This document shows, in pieces, positions 38,366 through 47,978 of a stretch of DNA of 64,000 nt. This stretch comes from Pseudomonadota bacterium. Its GTDB lineage: Bacteria; Myxococcota_A; Polyangia; GCA-2747355. Both the position numbers and the translations under genes were made by a program. The notes under the pieces were generated by a model that was given only the letters and a program-made list of their open reading frames with translations, searched no databases and was not told the origin of the DNA. Position 1 is the stretch's first letter; every line of letters starts with the position of its first letter. The stretch spans positions 186,001-250,000 of the forward strand of contig JADJTL010000003.1 in the NCBI GenBank assembly GCA_016711215.1, written 5' to 3'.

Positions 38366-39490
38366 ATGCTGAAGAGACTCTACATCGACAACTACCGCTG
38401 CCTGACCAACTCCGAGCTCCGGCCGGGGCAGGTGGCGGTGCTCGGCGGGCTCAACGGCGCCGGGAAGTCGACCGTCCTCGATGGGTTACGGTCCGTCAGG
38501 GCCTTCCTCGGTACCGGCGGTACAGTGACCGAGCATTTCCCGCAGCGGTCTCGCACCCGGTGGGATACGCGCTTGGAGCAGCGAATCGAGCTAGACGTCG
38601 AGGACCCGCTGGGCACGCCCTTCCGTTACATGCTCGAGATCCGTCACGATCCTGAGCAGCGTGACGCGGTCATTCGGGAGGAGCGGCTGACCTCCGGCGC
38701 GGATCTTCTCTATCGCTTGGTGGGAGGTGAGGTGTACCTCTAGGGCAACGACGCCAGCCCGGAGCCGCGCACCACGTTTCCCTTCGCGCCGAGGCGGTCA
38801 TTCCTCCCGGTGCTTGACGCGCGCCCGGACAACCGGCGCATCACCGCGTTCAAGCAGTGGCTGGCGGGGATGTGGCTCTTCTCGCTGCGCCCGCACGCCC
38901 TCGACGCGATCTCTCTCGAGGAATCCGACTCCCCCCACGAGACCGGTGGCAACTACGCCTCGTGGTATCGGTCGCTGGTGCAGACGCGCCCGGAGCTGGC
39001 CGAAGCCCTGCGCGAGGACCTTGCGCCGCTGATCCCCGGACTGAACGCCCCACCAAAAGTGATCAAGACGGAGCGTGACGCGAGAGTGCTGGTGCTCGAG
39101 TGCGCAGGTGCATCGGGGAAGACCTTCAGCCTGGGCGTCAATGAGCTCTCCGATGGGCAACGGGCCTTGCTGGTGCTCTACAGCATCCTTCGCGCGCTCG
39201 CCCCCTTCACGTCGTTGCTGGTATTCGATGAGCCCGACAACTTCGTCGCGCAGACCGAGATCCAGCCATGGCTCGCGGCGATGCGCGAGGCGGTCGTGAA
39301 CGCCAAGCACGGAACTCTCCTCGTGCTCTCGCACCACCCCGAAGTCATCGACTACCTGGCGGCTGACCAGGTGCTGTACCTCTGGCGGGGCGGCGGCGGC
39401 CCAACGCGCGTCCGCGAGCTGAGCATCGACCGCGACCAGGGACTGACCGCGTCGGAGGCAAGCAAGCTCGGACTCGCCGATGCCGACTAA
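38366..39490 (+). pseudogene. AAA/SMC-like ATPase interrupted by one in-frame TAG
   Basis: Would encode a 374-codon ABC/SMC-like ATPase of the AAA_21 type. It has Walker A GLNGAGKST (28-36), the signature NELSDGQRALLVLYS, Walker B LLVFDEPDN and the H-loop LLVLSHHPE. A single amber codon (TAG, 38741-38743) splits it after the first 125 codons; the reading frame is the same on both sides and similarity resumes at once, so no other lesion is seen. A restart at ATG 38810 would lack the P-loop. Downstream, a TOPRIM-like gene overlaps by 11 bp. Such pairs (OLD/Gabija, PARIS, RloB-like) are antiphage systems. It is either a recent nonsense mutation, a sequencing error or a recoded stop. Confidence 0.78.
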
Positions 39491-40112
39491 CTCGGTTCGC
39501 CTCAGGATCTGGTGCGAGGACCGCGACCAGGAACGCTTCGCGCGCGAGCTGTTCCGAACCAGCTTTGGCGTCGCCAGTCGTCGCCTGACCTTCTTGGTGG
39601 CTCCTCGCGGCAAGGGCGCAGCCTCCGGCTGGGTGATCAGTCAGAGCAAGTACGAGGTGCGCCGGCAGGTGCGGGCGACGAGACGCCAGCAGGGACTGGG
39701 GTTCGTGCTCATTGTCGACGGCGACAACGTCGGCTGGCGCAACCGGCTGGATACCCTGGTCGGCAAATCCGGCTCGCGCGAGCAGGGCGACCGGCGGGCC
39801 GTGTGGGCGCCGACGTGGAGCGTCGAGACATGGGTGCTCTATTTGTGCGACGAAAAGCTCGATGACCGCGTGGTCGACGAGTCCAGGAGCTTCAAGCAGA
39901 CCATCGCGCAGCGTGGTGGCTTCACGCAGGATCTGCTTCGTCAGGCGGCGACGGCATGGGATTCGGGAGTGTCCGCCCTCGATGCTCGCCACCCGGCGTC
40001 GATGCTCCCCAGCCCGGATGATACGCGAGCGTCGGCGCGGCGGACGCGCGCGGGCGCGGGGCCTCAGGCGCTCGCGGGGGGCACTCCCCGGCATGGCTCG
40101 AAGTCGATCTGA
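39480..40112 (+). CDS. TOPRIM-like/RloB-like partner of the ATPase
   Basis: 210 residues. Visible elements are an N-terminal IWCEDRDQERF (position of the TOPRIM Glu), GFVLIVDGDN (the Asp-x-Asp strand) and PTWSVETWVLYL, a motif common to small TOPRIM/RloB-like proteins found beside AAA_21 ATPases. The last 40 residues are Arg/Gly-rich and may be non-native. ATG 39480 overlaps the ATPase stop by 11 bp. It is expected to be a nuclease or tRNA-targeting effector controlled by the ATPase, by analogy only. Confidence 0.65.
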   Translation: MPTNSVRLRIWCEDRDQERFARELFRTSFGVASRRLTFLVAPRGKGAASGWVISQSKYEVRRQVRATRRQQGLGFVLIVDGDNVGWRNRLDTLVGKSGSREQGDRRAVWAPTWSVETWVLYLCDEKLDDRVVDESRSFKQTIAQRGGFTQDLLRQAATAWDSGVSALDARHPASMLPSPDDTRASARRTRAGAGPQALAGGTPRHGSKSI

Positions 40113-40365
40113 TCGACCACCAGGACGGGCACCGACGACAGGTCGGGACTCGCGAGATTGACCAGGCCCGCGCCCGCATACACGCCGAGGGCTGAGACGC
40201 GCTGCCCCTCGCCGCGAATCAGCCCTGGCAGCTCGTCTCGGGGCACCAGGGACGCCGCGCCGAAGCGTAGAGGGGCTTCACCTCTGCGCCGCTCACGATC
40301 GCATCCTCGTCGACCACCGCCACACTCAGGTCTCCGATGCGTCCTTTGCCGCAGAACGGGCCTTG
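40064..40365 (-). pseudogene. Frameshifted relic of an unidentified gene
   Basis: Two minus-strand segments read like protein in different frames. GPFCGKGRIGDLSVAVVDED and on to AEVKP runs from about 40365 to 40277. LRFGAASLVPRDELPGLIRG then continues through VYAGAGLVNLASPDL to the stop at 40064. Joining them needs a 1- or 2-bp change at about 40275. Both segments have normal codon bias for this genome. No family recognised. It overlaps the end of the TPR gene on one side and of the TOPRIM-like gene on the other, which suggests deletion junctions. Confidence 0.45.
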
Positions 40366-41540
40366 GCAGCGTATTCCTCGAGCTGCTCGGCTTCGTTGGG
40401 ATCGCGCGAGCGCACGAGATCGGCAAGCGCTGAAAGGCGCTCAGCAAGGAACCCTTGGTAGCACGCCCGCCTCCCTTCGCTGGCATTGACCTCTGCAATG
40501 CCGACCGCTCTTCTTAGGAGGGTCTCCGCTTCCGCCCAATCTCCGAGTTCACGACGAACGCGTGCAAGCGTGGCCAAGCTCCGGCTCACGCTGGCGTGCT
40601 CTGGTCCGTTCTCTCTTTCGAATAGTTCAACGACTCTCCGACGCAAGACCTCGGCTTCGCCCCAGGCCCGCCGATGCTCGAGCATGCTGGCAAGCATCTC
40701 GATTGCCTGCGGTAGTCCCTCTTTATCCGGCTCGAGAGCGTTTAGGCGCTCGCGTGTTAGCCCCTCTCCTTGTTCGAAACGGCCAGCCTCAATGAGAGCC
40801 CACGCAAGATTGCCCTTGTCGATGTCGCGACGGACGGAATTGCCCATGCGCTCAGACAAGGCAATCGCTTCGCGCCAATGCGGAATCGAAGCTTCGTGCC
40901 TTCCCAAGTCATCGAGTATAGCCGCGAGCTGTTGATGGCAGAACAGCAGATTATTCACCGGGGCCTCGGAAACCCTCTTCCACGTCTCAAGGGCAGTCTG
41001 CCAAAATTCAGCGGAATCCGCCTCGTGGCCAGACGCACGAGCCTGGCCAGCCATGGCTTCGAGGGCTCGTGCAAGTGTCGCAGCATTCCCAGGCCCAAGC
41101 TCCTTCGCGATTTCAAGCGCTCGGGTGCCAAGCGCCTCCCCTCCCGGCTCCTTCGCTAGCTTCCTTAGGAAGACCTCCCTCAAGAGGCAGTGCACCAGCG
41201 CAGGATGCTCTGATCCGAGCCTCTCTTCCGCGAGACGGCTCGCCCGCGCCGCTCCCTGGAGAGCCAGTCGATAGTCCGGACGCATCAGCGCTTGCACAAT
41301 CTGCCCCGTCAGCTGCTCCAACTCGAGAAGTGCGAGCAGCTCGCGCGCCTTCCTGCCGGGAGTCAGCATCGCCACAAGTGCGCCCACCGAAATGGCCATC
41401 ACGGCCGAAAGCGCCAGGCGCTGACCGGTGAACTCGCTCGCGCGAAGGGCGGCGACTACGCATGCCACGGGGAACACAACTGCGATCGCAATCAGGGTGT
41501 TCCGTACACGGGGGTCGAGCGAGCGCATCACCACGTACAT
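40326..41540 (-). CDS. Membrane-anchored TPR protein
   Basis: 404 residues. Two hydrophobic helices at the N-terminus (about 13-33 and 40-60) anchor it in the membrane. The remainder (about 75-385) is built of TPR_12-type repeats, for example SEFWQTALETWKRVSE and WGEAEVLRRRVVELFERENGPEHASV. It probably mediates protein contacts at the cytoplasmic face. The coding sequence is visibly less GC-rich than its neighbours, with more TTC/CTT/TCG choices, consistent with recent transfer. Its 3' end overlaps a frameshifted relic. Confidence 0.75.
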   Translation of the reverse strand: MYVVMRSLDPRVRNTLIAIAVVFPVACVVAALRASEFTGQRLALSAVMAISVGALVAMLTPGRKARELLALLELEQLTGQIVQALMRPDYRLALQGAARASRLAEERLGSEHPALVHCLLREVFLRKLAKEPGGEALGTRALEIAKELGPGNAATLARALEAMAGQARASGHEADSAEFWQTALETWKRVSEAPVNNLLFCHQQLAAILDDLGRHEASIPHWREAIALSERMGNSVRRDIDKGNLAWALIEAGRFEQGEGLTRERLNALEPDKEGLPQAIEMLASMLEHRRAWGEAEVLRRRVVELFERENGPEHASVSRSLATLARVRRELGDWAEAETLLRRAVGIAEVNASEGRRACYQGFLAERLSALADLVRSRDPNEAEQLEEYAAKARSAAKDASET

Positions 41541-41773
41541 TCACCTGATGAGGGACGGGCCGCAACCCCCCACCGTCCCCGACCTCTACGCGGGCGTTCC
41601 CGACTCGGCGTTCCCGACTCGGGTTAGTTTGACGCACACGTGATGTGCAGTCCTGCATCCACGGTGAATGCCACCGGGACCACCGTAGCGGGTCGCGATG
41701 CGTCCGCGCATCTGGTTGGGCCATGGGACGCCCATGGGACGCCCATACGCGGGCGCTCGAACCACCGCGTGTT
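41541..41773. other. Intergenic region with two short duplications
   Basis: No gene seen. Contains GCGTTCCCGACTCG twice (41594-41607, 41608-41621) and CATGGGACGCC twice (41722-41732, 41733-41743). It separates the TPR gene from the end of ppc and may mark the right boundary of the accessory region. Confidence 0.5.
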
Positions 41774-44578
41774 CTAGCCTGTGGTGCGCATACCGCTGGC
41801 GATGGCGTTCACCGTAAGCAGCAGCGGCGGCAAGAGCTCGCTCGACTCGGCGCTTCGGCCCGAGTCACCGAGGTCGCGCCAGCGCGCGAGCAGCTCGATC
41901 TGCCGCTGGTGCAGCGCGGCGAGGCCCGCTTGGCGAAGTTTGAGGGTTTGCCAGAGGCGCGGTCGGCGTAGCGCCAGCGGACCCTCGAAGAGCTCCTCTA
42001 GAAACTCGCAGCAGAGCTCGAACTCGCGCTCGATGCGCTCGAAGACGCGCAGCCTGACCGTCTCGTCGCGCACCAGCTCGCTGTAGTCGCGCATCACCGA
42101 GAGGCTGGCCGAGGCGACGTTCGTGCTGACGTTCTTCATCACGTACGCCAGCGGCGCCCAAGCGCGCAGCTCCCGCGCGAGCAGCGCGAAGCTCGCCGGA
42201 CGCTCGCGTCGCAGCTCAGCCAGGGCGCTGCCCACGCCGTACCAGCCCGAAATCAGGTAGCGTGCCTGGCTCCAGCTGAAGACCCAAGGGATGGCCCGCA
42301 GGTCCGCCAAGCTCCCCACCCCGTGGCGACGCGTCGGCCGGGAGCCGATACGGCTGGCCTCGATCACATCGATCGGCGTGGCCTGCCGGTGAAAGACGAG
42401 GAAGCCATCGAGCTCGAGCAGGTCGCGGTAGGCCGCGCGGCTGGCCCTGCACAGCATTTCGAGTGTCTCGGTCAGCGCCTCGCTCGGGGTGCCGTGGTCG
42501 GCGCTCACGCGCAAGAGCGTTTCGGCGGTCGTGCCGGCGAGCAGGAGCTCGAGGTTGTAGGTGCAGGTCAACTTGTTGGCGTACTTCTGCGCGATGGTTT
42601 CCCCTTGCTCCGTCAAGCGCAAATCGCCGCCAAGCGCGCGCGCGGGCACCGCGCTGAGAAAGCGGTGCGTGGGCCCCGCCCCACGGCTGATCGTGCCGCC
42701 GCGGCCGTGGAAGAAGCGCAGCCGCACCCCCGCCCGCTCCGCCACCACCAGCATCGCCTGCTGCGCGCGATAGAGCTCCCACCAGCTGGCCAGAATGCCC
42801 GCGTCCTTGTTGCTGTCGCTGTAGCCGATCATCACCTGCTGCACGAGCTCGCTGGCGCCGTCGCACTCACGTTGGCGTTCGAGGCTGCGCCGCACCAGCG
42901 GATGCGTGAGCCAGGACGACAGGATATCGGGCGCCGACCGCAGGTCGTCTGCCGTCTCGAAGAGCGGCACCACGGGCAGCGCACAAACCAGGCCCTCCGA
43001 TCGATACTCGGCCAAGCCCACCTCGCGCGCGAAGAGCACGACGGCGAGCAAGTCGGAGAGCCGGCGCGTCATGCTCACGATCAGCGCGCCCACGCCCTCG
43101 CGACCAAACTGCGCGACATGACCGGCGACCGCGCGATAGCAGCCGAGCACCAGGTCGGCTTCGGCGCCGTGAACGGCGCCCGGCAGGCTGAAGGGGCGCG
43201 GCGAGCGCAGCTCTCGTTCGAGCACCTCGAGACGCCGCCCCTCGTCCCACTCGGCGTAGTCCGCTCCGTCGTCTCCGCCCGCCGAAAGCAGCTGCGCCAG
43301 CGCCGCGTCGTGAACCCTGCTGTTCTGACGGATATCGAGCGCGGCCAGATGGAAGCCGAAGGTCGCGAGGGAGCGACACAGCGGATAGACCTCCGCGCGC
43401 GCGAGCCGCGCCGCGCCGACCGCGACGAGCGAGCTCGCAACCAGCGCGAGATCGGCCGACAACTCGCCGGGCGCGCGATACTGCGGCCGCGCGGGCTGAG
43501 CGCCGGGACCTTCAGGCTCGGGTTCCACGCTCGGAAAGCGCAACAGGATCAGCCCGACGATCTGCCGCCAAGGCTCGGCGGGGTTGGCGCGCAGCACCAC
43601 CTCTGACGCCGGCCCCAGCTCCTGCTGCAATTCGGCCAGACGCCGCAGCAAGTCAGAGGGTGGGGTGAGCAGGTGCGACGACAGACTGAGGCGCCGGACC
43701 AGCTCGGTGAGCTGGCGGCGGAGCAGTGCGATCGCCTCTTGCCGCAAGAGGCGCAGGGTCGTCGCGGTTACCTCGGGCGTGACGAAGGGATGGCCGTCAC
43801 GATCGCCGCCGACCCAGCTGCCAAACGATAGGCGCGGCAGCCGCAGGGGGTCGTCGAGCAGGCACGCGTCGAGCCCGCCGGCGACCCACGCTTGCCGCAG
43901 GCGTTGATCCAGCAGCGGCAACACCACGGGGAAGACGTCGCGCAGGTAATGCAGCACGTTGCGCACCTCAGACGAGACCTCAGGGCGTTCAACGAAGATA
44001 TTGCCGGTGCGCCACAGCCGCTCGAGCACCGCTTTGAGGGACTCGCGAGCCTCTTGCCGCTCGGCACGCGTCCACACCTGATTCTCGCGTGCCACCAGCA
44101 GCAAATAGAGCTCGCGGTGGTGCTCGAGCACGGTGGCGCGCTTGGCTTCGGTCGGGTGCGCCGTCAAGACGGGCTCCACGCGGACGCGCGGCAGTGCGGC
44201 CGCGATAGCCTCCGCGCCCAGCCCCGCGCTGGTCAAGCGCCGCAGATTCTCCCCCCAGAGGCCCGGCTCGGCTGCCAGGCCCAGGCGATCCTCGCGAACG
44301 CGGCGGTCCTGCACCGCGGCGTTCTCTTCGACCGCATTGAGCAGCTGAAAGGCGATCGAGTAGGCCTGCGCCATCACCGACGAGCACAGGTCGGCATCCG
44401 CCGCGCCGGGGTCCGCTGAGCCGAAGCGCTCGATGGCTGAGGCCAGCGCGAGGTGGCCCAAGTCGCGCAAGACCTCGGCGAAGCAGCCGCAGACGTAGGT
44501 CAAGTCCGCCTCGACCTTGGCGAACAACTCCAGCGGCTGATCACTCACCCGAGGCTCGCTTGGTTCGGGAAATGGCAT
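41774..44578 (-). CDS. ppc: Phosphoenolpyruvate carboxylase
   Basis: Carboxylates PEP with bicarbonate to oxaloacetate, refilling the TCA cycle. 934 residues, full length. Hallmarks: VLTAHPTEAKR with catalytic His141, GYSDSNKDAG, FFHGRGGTISRGAGPTH (catalytic Arg and the glycine loop) and the invariant C-terminus ending in NAIASGMRTTG. ATG at 44576-44578 has AGGAGA upstream. It stands alone; the 250-bp upstream region carries two small tandem repeats. Confidence 0.98.
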   Translation of the reverse strand: MPFPEPSEPRVSDQPLELFAKVEADLTYVCGCFAEVLRDLGHLALASAIERFGSADPGAADADLCSSVMAQAYSIAFQLLNAVEENAAVQDRRVREDRLGLAAEPGLWGENLRRLTSAGLGAEAIAAALPRVRVEPVLTAHPTEAKRATVLEHHRELYLLLVARENQVWTRAERQEARESLKAVLERLWRTGNIFVERPEVSSEVRNVLHYLRDVFPVVLPLLDQRLRQAWVAGGLDACLLDDPLRLPRLSFGSWVGGDRDGHPFVTPEVTATTLRLLRQEAIALLRRQLTELVRRLSLSSHLLTPPSDLLRRLAELQQELGPASEVVLRANPAEPWRQIVGLILLRFPSVEPEPEGPGAQPARPQYRAPGELSADLALVASSLVAVGAARLARAEVYPLCRSLATFGFHLAALDIRQNSRVHDAALAQLLSAGGDDGADYAEWDEGRRLEVLERELRSPRPFSLPGAVHGAEADLVLGCYRAVAGHVAQFGREGVGALIVSMTRRLSDLLAVVLFAREVGLAEYRSEGLVCALPVVPLFETADDLRSAPDILSSWLTHPLVRRSLERQRECDGASELVQQVMIGYSDSNKDAGILASWWELYRAQQAMLVVAERAGVRLRFFHGRGGTISRGAGPTHRFLSAVPARALGGDLRLTEQGETIAQKYANKLTCTYNLELLLAGTTAETLLRVSADHGTPSEALTETLEMLCRASRAAYRDLLELDGFLVFHRQATPIDVIEASRIGSRPTRRHGVGSLADLRAIPWVFSWSQARYLISGWYGVGSALAELRRERPASFALLARELRAWAPLAYVMKNVSTNVASASLSVMRDYSELVRDETVRLRVFERIEREFELCCEFLEELFEGPLALRRPRLWQTLKLRQAGLAALHQRQIELLARWRDLGDSGRSAESSELLPPLLLTVNAIASGMRTTG

Positions 44579-44675
44579 CGCGTTCTCCTGGTTAGCTGCG
44601 GCAAGCAGAGCAAATGCGCGTGGCGCCAGCGGACCTATGCAAAGCGTACCCGAGTGGACCCCGAATTCTGGACCA

Positions 44676-44750
44676 GAACGCCCAGACGAACGCCCAGACG
44701 AACGCCCAGATCAGCGCCCTAATGGCAGCAATACTAATGGCCGCAATACT
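44676..44750. repeat. 12-bp and 15-bp tandem repeats upstream of ppc
   Basis: GAACGCCCAGAC three times (44676-44711, last copy with one change), then the 15-mer AATGGCAGCAATACT and its near copy AATGGCCGCAATACT (44721-44750). Both lie in the divergent space between ppc and the glycosyltransferase gene. The second repeat is AT-rich and may overlap a promoter. Confidence 0.8.
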
Positions 44751-44827
44751 GTCGAGCGCCCACAATAATTGACCGTCAGGGGGCTGCTCGCTACCCTCGC
44801 CGCTCCGAATTTCCGTCAGGTGCCGCG

Positions 44828-46408
44828 ATGTGGGGCTTCTTTCGGCGCGGCCAGGCGCCGCGCGCAGCCAACGCCAAGGAGCTGGAGCGAGGCGACCCGC
44901 CGATCGCCGGCTCGGCGTTCGACGTCGGCGGACCCAGCGATTGGAAGACGCTCGGGCTCTTGCTCGGCCTCGCCGTCGCTGCCGTCGCGATTCGCTGGCC
45001 CTTCTTCAACGTGCCGATGATCACGGACGAGGGCGGCTATGCCTATGTGGCGCGTCATTGGACCGCTCAGACGCGCCTCTATCGCGAGATTCCCTTCGGG
45101 CGACCGGAAGGGATCTTCCTGCTCTACAAGCTAATCTTCGCGACCCTCGGCGGCGACGTGATCGCGATCCGCGTCTTCGCGGCGCTCTACAACGCGGCCA
45201 CGACGCTCGCCCTCTTTGCCCTGGTGCGGACCGTCTTCGGGTCGCGCGCCGCCTGGATCAGCGCCAGCACCTATGCCCTGCTGAGCGCCAGCCCGGTGAT
45301 CGAGGGCTTCAGCGCGAACGCCGAGATCTTCACGCTGCTGCCGCTCGTGCTCGCGGCGCATGCGCTCTGGAAGCAGCAGTGGTTCTGGGCCGGCCTGCTG
45401 ACGGCGATCGCGACCAACCTCAAGCCCAGCGGCATCGAGGGCGCGGTCTTTGGCCTGCTCTGGATCGCGGCGACCCGCCCCGGCTGGCGTGCGCTCTTCG
45501 TCTTTGGTCTCGGCGGCGTGGTTGGCGTCGTGCCATCGCTCCTGCACGGCCTCGCGATCGGCTGGAGTCATTATTGGTACGCGATGGTGGTCGTCCGCCG
45601 CGAGGTCTACGCACCCGAGATCACGGCGCTGGGCGCGACGCTGGCGCGCTGGTGGGCGGGGGTTTCGGCGACCTATTCGGCCTGGGCCTTCCCCGCGCTG
45701 CTCTTCGTCAGCGCCGCGCTGCGACCCCTCGGCAAGGCACGCCTCTTTGCCCTGATCTGGCTGTTTGCGGCCTGGGTCGGCCTGGGCGTCGGCGTCTGGT
45801 GGGATTGGCACTTCTTCATTCAGCTCCTGCCGCCGCTCTGCTTCTTGGCGGGGCTCGGCGCGCTCCAGCTCTGGGAGAGCCAGCGCTGGCGCAGCTCGCC
45901 GTGGCAGCGCGTTCAGCGCTGGGGCTGGGCCTCGTTGGCGACCGCCGCGCTGGCGCTCTTCGCGCTGCACAACGCGCGCTTCTGGACCTACGACCCGCTG
46001 CGCGCCTCGTGGGAGTGCTACCATCGGCCCGGCTATGTCTTCAGCGCGCCGCTCGCGCGCTACATCCAGGCCAAGACCCAGCCCGGCGAGCCGATCTACG
46101 TCGCCTTCTCGCAGGCCGATCTCTACTACCTCGCGGATCGACCGGCGGCCGTGCCCGAGCAGCTCTACTACGCGGTGGCGCGCTACTCGCCGCGCGCCTT
46201 CGCCAAGGTCGTGGCCGCGCTCGAGCAACGCGTGCCGGCCTTGGTCGTCGTGGCTCAACCGCCGCCCTCGAACCGCATGTCGCTCGAGGCCTTCCACACC
46301 CTGCTGGCGCGCGGCTACGTCTTCGAGCAACGCTTCGGCAACCTGCAGGTCTGGCGGCGCAAGCTGGCGCATGAGCTGGCCGCGGCCAGAGGGGAGCACG
46401 CCTCGTGA
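44828..46408 (+). CDS. Polytopic membrane glycosyltransferase (GT39/ArnT-like)
   Basis: 526 residues with about eleven transmembrane helices after a short charged N-terminus. The first periplasmic loop carries the Asp-Glu pair in ITDEGGYAYVARH (Asp67, Glu68), the catalytic/metal motif of GT-C enzymes such as ArnT and protein mannosyltransferases. The C-terminal 150 residues are a soluble periplasmic domain. It would transfer a sugar from a polyprenyl-phosphate donor. It is translationally coupled (GTGA) to a GT2 enzyme that could make that donor. Confidence 0.85.
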   Translation: MWGFFRRGQAPRAANAKELERGDPPIAGSAFDVGGPSDWKTLGLLLGLAVAAVAIRWPFFNVPMITDEGGYAYVARHWTAQTRLYREIPFGRPEGIFLLYKLIFATLGGDVIAIRVFAALYNAATTLALFALVRTVFGSRAAWISASTYALLSASPVIEGFSANAEIFTLLPLVLAAHALWKQQWFWAGLLTAIATNLKPSGIEGAVFGLLWIAATRPGWRALFVFGLGGVVGVVPSLLHGLAIGWSHYWYAMVVVRREVYAPEITALGATLARWWAGVSATYSAWAFPALLFVSAALRPLGKARLFALIWLFAAWVGLGVGVWWDWHFFIQLLPPLCFLAGLGALQLWESQRWRSSPWQRVQRWGWASLATAALALFALHNARFWTYDPLRASWECYHRPGYVFSAPLARYIQAKTQPGEPIYVAFSQADLYYLADRPAAVPEQLYYAVARYSPRAFAKVVAALEQRVPALVVVAQPPPSNRMSLEAFHTLLARGYVFEQRFGNLQVWRRKLAHELAAARGEHAS

Positions 46409-47373
46409 CCGTCTCGGTGGTGGTACCCGTTTACAACAGCGCGGCGAGCCTGCCGAGCCTGATGCAGCGACTGCAGCCGGTGCTCGACGGCCTCGACCCG
46501 CAGGCCGAGGTGATCCTGGTCAATGACGGCAGTCGCGACGATAGCTGGCGCGTGATCGAGCAGCTCGCGCAGCGCTATCCGTCGATTCGCGGCATCAATC
46601 TGATGCGCAACTCGGGCCAGCATAACGCCCTGCTCTGCGGGATCCGCGCCGCGCGGCGCGAGGTGGTGGTGACGATCGACGACGACCTGCAGAACCCGCC
46701 CGAGGAGATCCCGCGGCTGCTCGCCGCCCTCGGCGACGACTGTGACGTCGTCTACGGTCGCCCCGCCACCGAGCAGCACGGGCTGCTGCGCGACCTGGCC
46801 TCCTACGTGACCAAGCTCGCCCTGGCCAGCGCGATGGGCGTCGCCACCGCGCGCCACGTCAGCGCCTTCCGCGCCTTTCGCACGACCCTGCGCCAGGCCT
46901 TCGCCGCCTTCCGCGGCCCCTTCGTCTCGATCGACGTGCTGCTGACCTGGGGCACGACGCGCTTCACCGCGATCACCGTGCGCCACGAGCGGCGCGCGAT
47001 CGGCGCGTCGACCTATACCGTGGGTCGCCTGATCGCCCACGCGCTGAACATGATGACCGGCTTCAGCGTGCGCCCGCTGCAGGCGGCCAGCATCCTCGGC
47101 TTCGTCTTCACGCTCTTCGGCGGCGGGGTGCTCGCCTTCACCTTGCTGCGCTACTGGATCGCCGGCGGCGGCATCCCGGGCTTCCCCTTCCTCGCCTCGA
47201 TCATTTCGATCTTCGCCGGGGCACAGCTCTTCGCGCTCGGCATCATCGGCGAGTACCTCGCGCGCATGCACTTCCGCATGATGGACCGCCTGCCCTACAC
47301 GGTACGCGAACGCACCGCAGCCCCAGGGGAGAGCGCGCCCGCGCCAGCCCCGGAGCCGACCGGCAAGTGCTGA
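46405..47373 (+). CDS. GT2 polyprenyl-phosphate glycosyltransferase (ArnC/GtrB-like)
   Basis: 322 residues. N-terminal GT-A domain with VSVVVPVYN, LVNDGSRDDSW and the metal-binding TIDDDLQNPPEE, followed by two C-terminal transmembrane helices (about 228-250 and 262-285), as in dolichol-phosphate mannosyltransferase-like ArnC and GtrB. It charges undecaprenyl phosphate with a sugar from a nucleotide donor. GTG start at 46405 overlaps the upstream TGA by 4 bp; its own stop overlaps the methyltransferase start by 7 bp. Confidence 0.92.
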   Translation: MTVSVVVPVYNSAASLPSLMQRLQPVLDGLDPQAEVILVNDGSRDDSWRVIEQLAQRYPSIRGINLMRNSGQHNALLCGIRAARREVVVTIDDDLQNPPEEIPRLLAALGDDCDVVYGRPATEQHGLLRDLASYVTKLALASAMGVATARHVSAFRAFRTTLRQAFAAFRGPFVSIDVLLTWGTTRFTAITVRHERRAIGASTYTVGRLIAHALNMMTGFSVRPLQAASILGFVFTLFGGGVLAFTLLRYWIAGGGIPGFPFLASIISIFAGAQLFALGIIGEYLARMHFRMMDRLPYTVRERTAAPGESAPAPAPEPTGKC

Positions 47374-47978
47374 TTCGCCTCGCCCACCGCATCGTCGCGG
47401 TGCCCTGGATCTACGACCTGGTCCAGACCCTGGCGGGCACCCACAGCGTCGACCGTCGCATTGCCAGCGCAGCGCGGCTCTGCGCCCGGCGCATCGTCGT
47501 CGATATCGGTGGAGGAACCGGACATCGCGGCCAGCTCTTCGCCGGCTCGGGGCTCTACCTCTGCCTCGATGTCGACGCGCAGAAGCTGGGGGGCTGGCGC
47601 GCGCGCGGCCGGCCCGGGCAGGCGATGCTCGCCGACGCCACGCGCTGCCCCTTTGCCAGCGGCACGGTCGACCTGGTGCTCCTGACGGCGGTGGCGCACC
47701 ACCTGACCACCGACCAGCTCGCGCGGGCGTTGACGGAGATCGCCCGCGTCCTCGGCCCCAAGGGACGGCTGCTGCTGGCGGAGCCCACCTGGGTGGCTTG
47801 GTATCCCGTCGGCCGCCTGCTCTGGCGCTTCGACCGCGGCGCGCATCCCCGCAGCGCCGAGACGCTACGCGCACTCTTGCGGCGCGACTTCGAGCTCGTC
47901 CACGAGCAGCGCTGGACGCCGCTGCATCGCGTCGTCTTCTACGTCGCCCGACCCCGCCCGCCCGCGCCCAGCGCCTGA
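47367..47978 (+). CDS. Class I SAM-dependent methyltransferase
   Basis: 203 residues with motif I VVDIGGGTGHRGQ, an acidic strand LCLDVD, ADATRCPF, LVLLTAVAHHL and PKGRLLLAEP, the Methyltransf_11 pattern. The substrate is unknown; the operon context suggests a lipid-linked sugar or quinone-like acceptor. GTG start at 47367 inside the upstream gene end. The 3' end overlaps the convergent aminotransferase by 40 bp. Confidence 0.85.
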   Translation: MLIRLAHRIVAVPWIYDLVQTLAGTHSVDRRIASAARLCARRIVVDIGGGTGHRGQLFAGSGLYLCLDVDAQKLGGWRARGRPGQAMLADATRCPFASGTVDLVLLTAVAHHLTTDQLARALTEIARVLGPKGRLLLAEPTWVAWYPVGRLLWRFDRGAHPRSAETLRALLRRDFELVHEQRWTPLHRVVFYVARPRPPAPSA

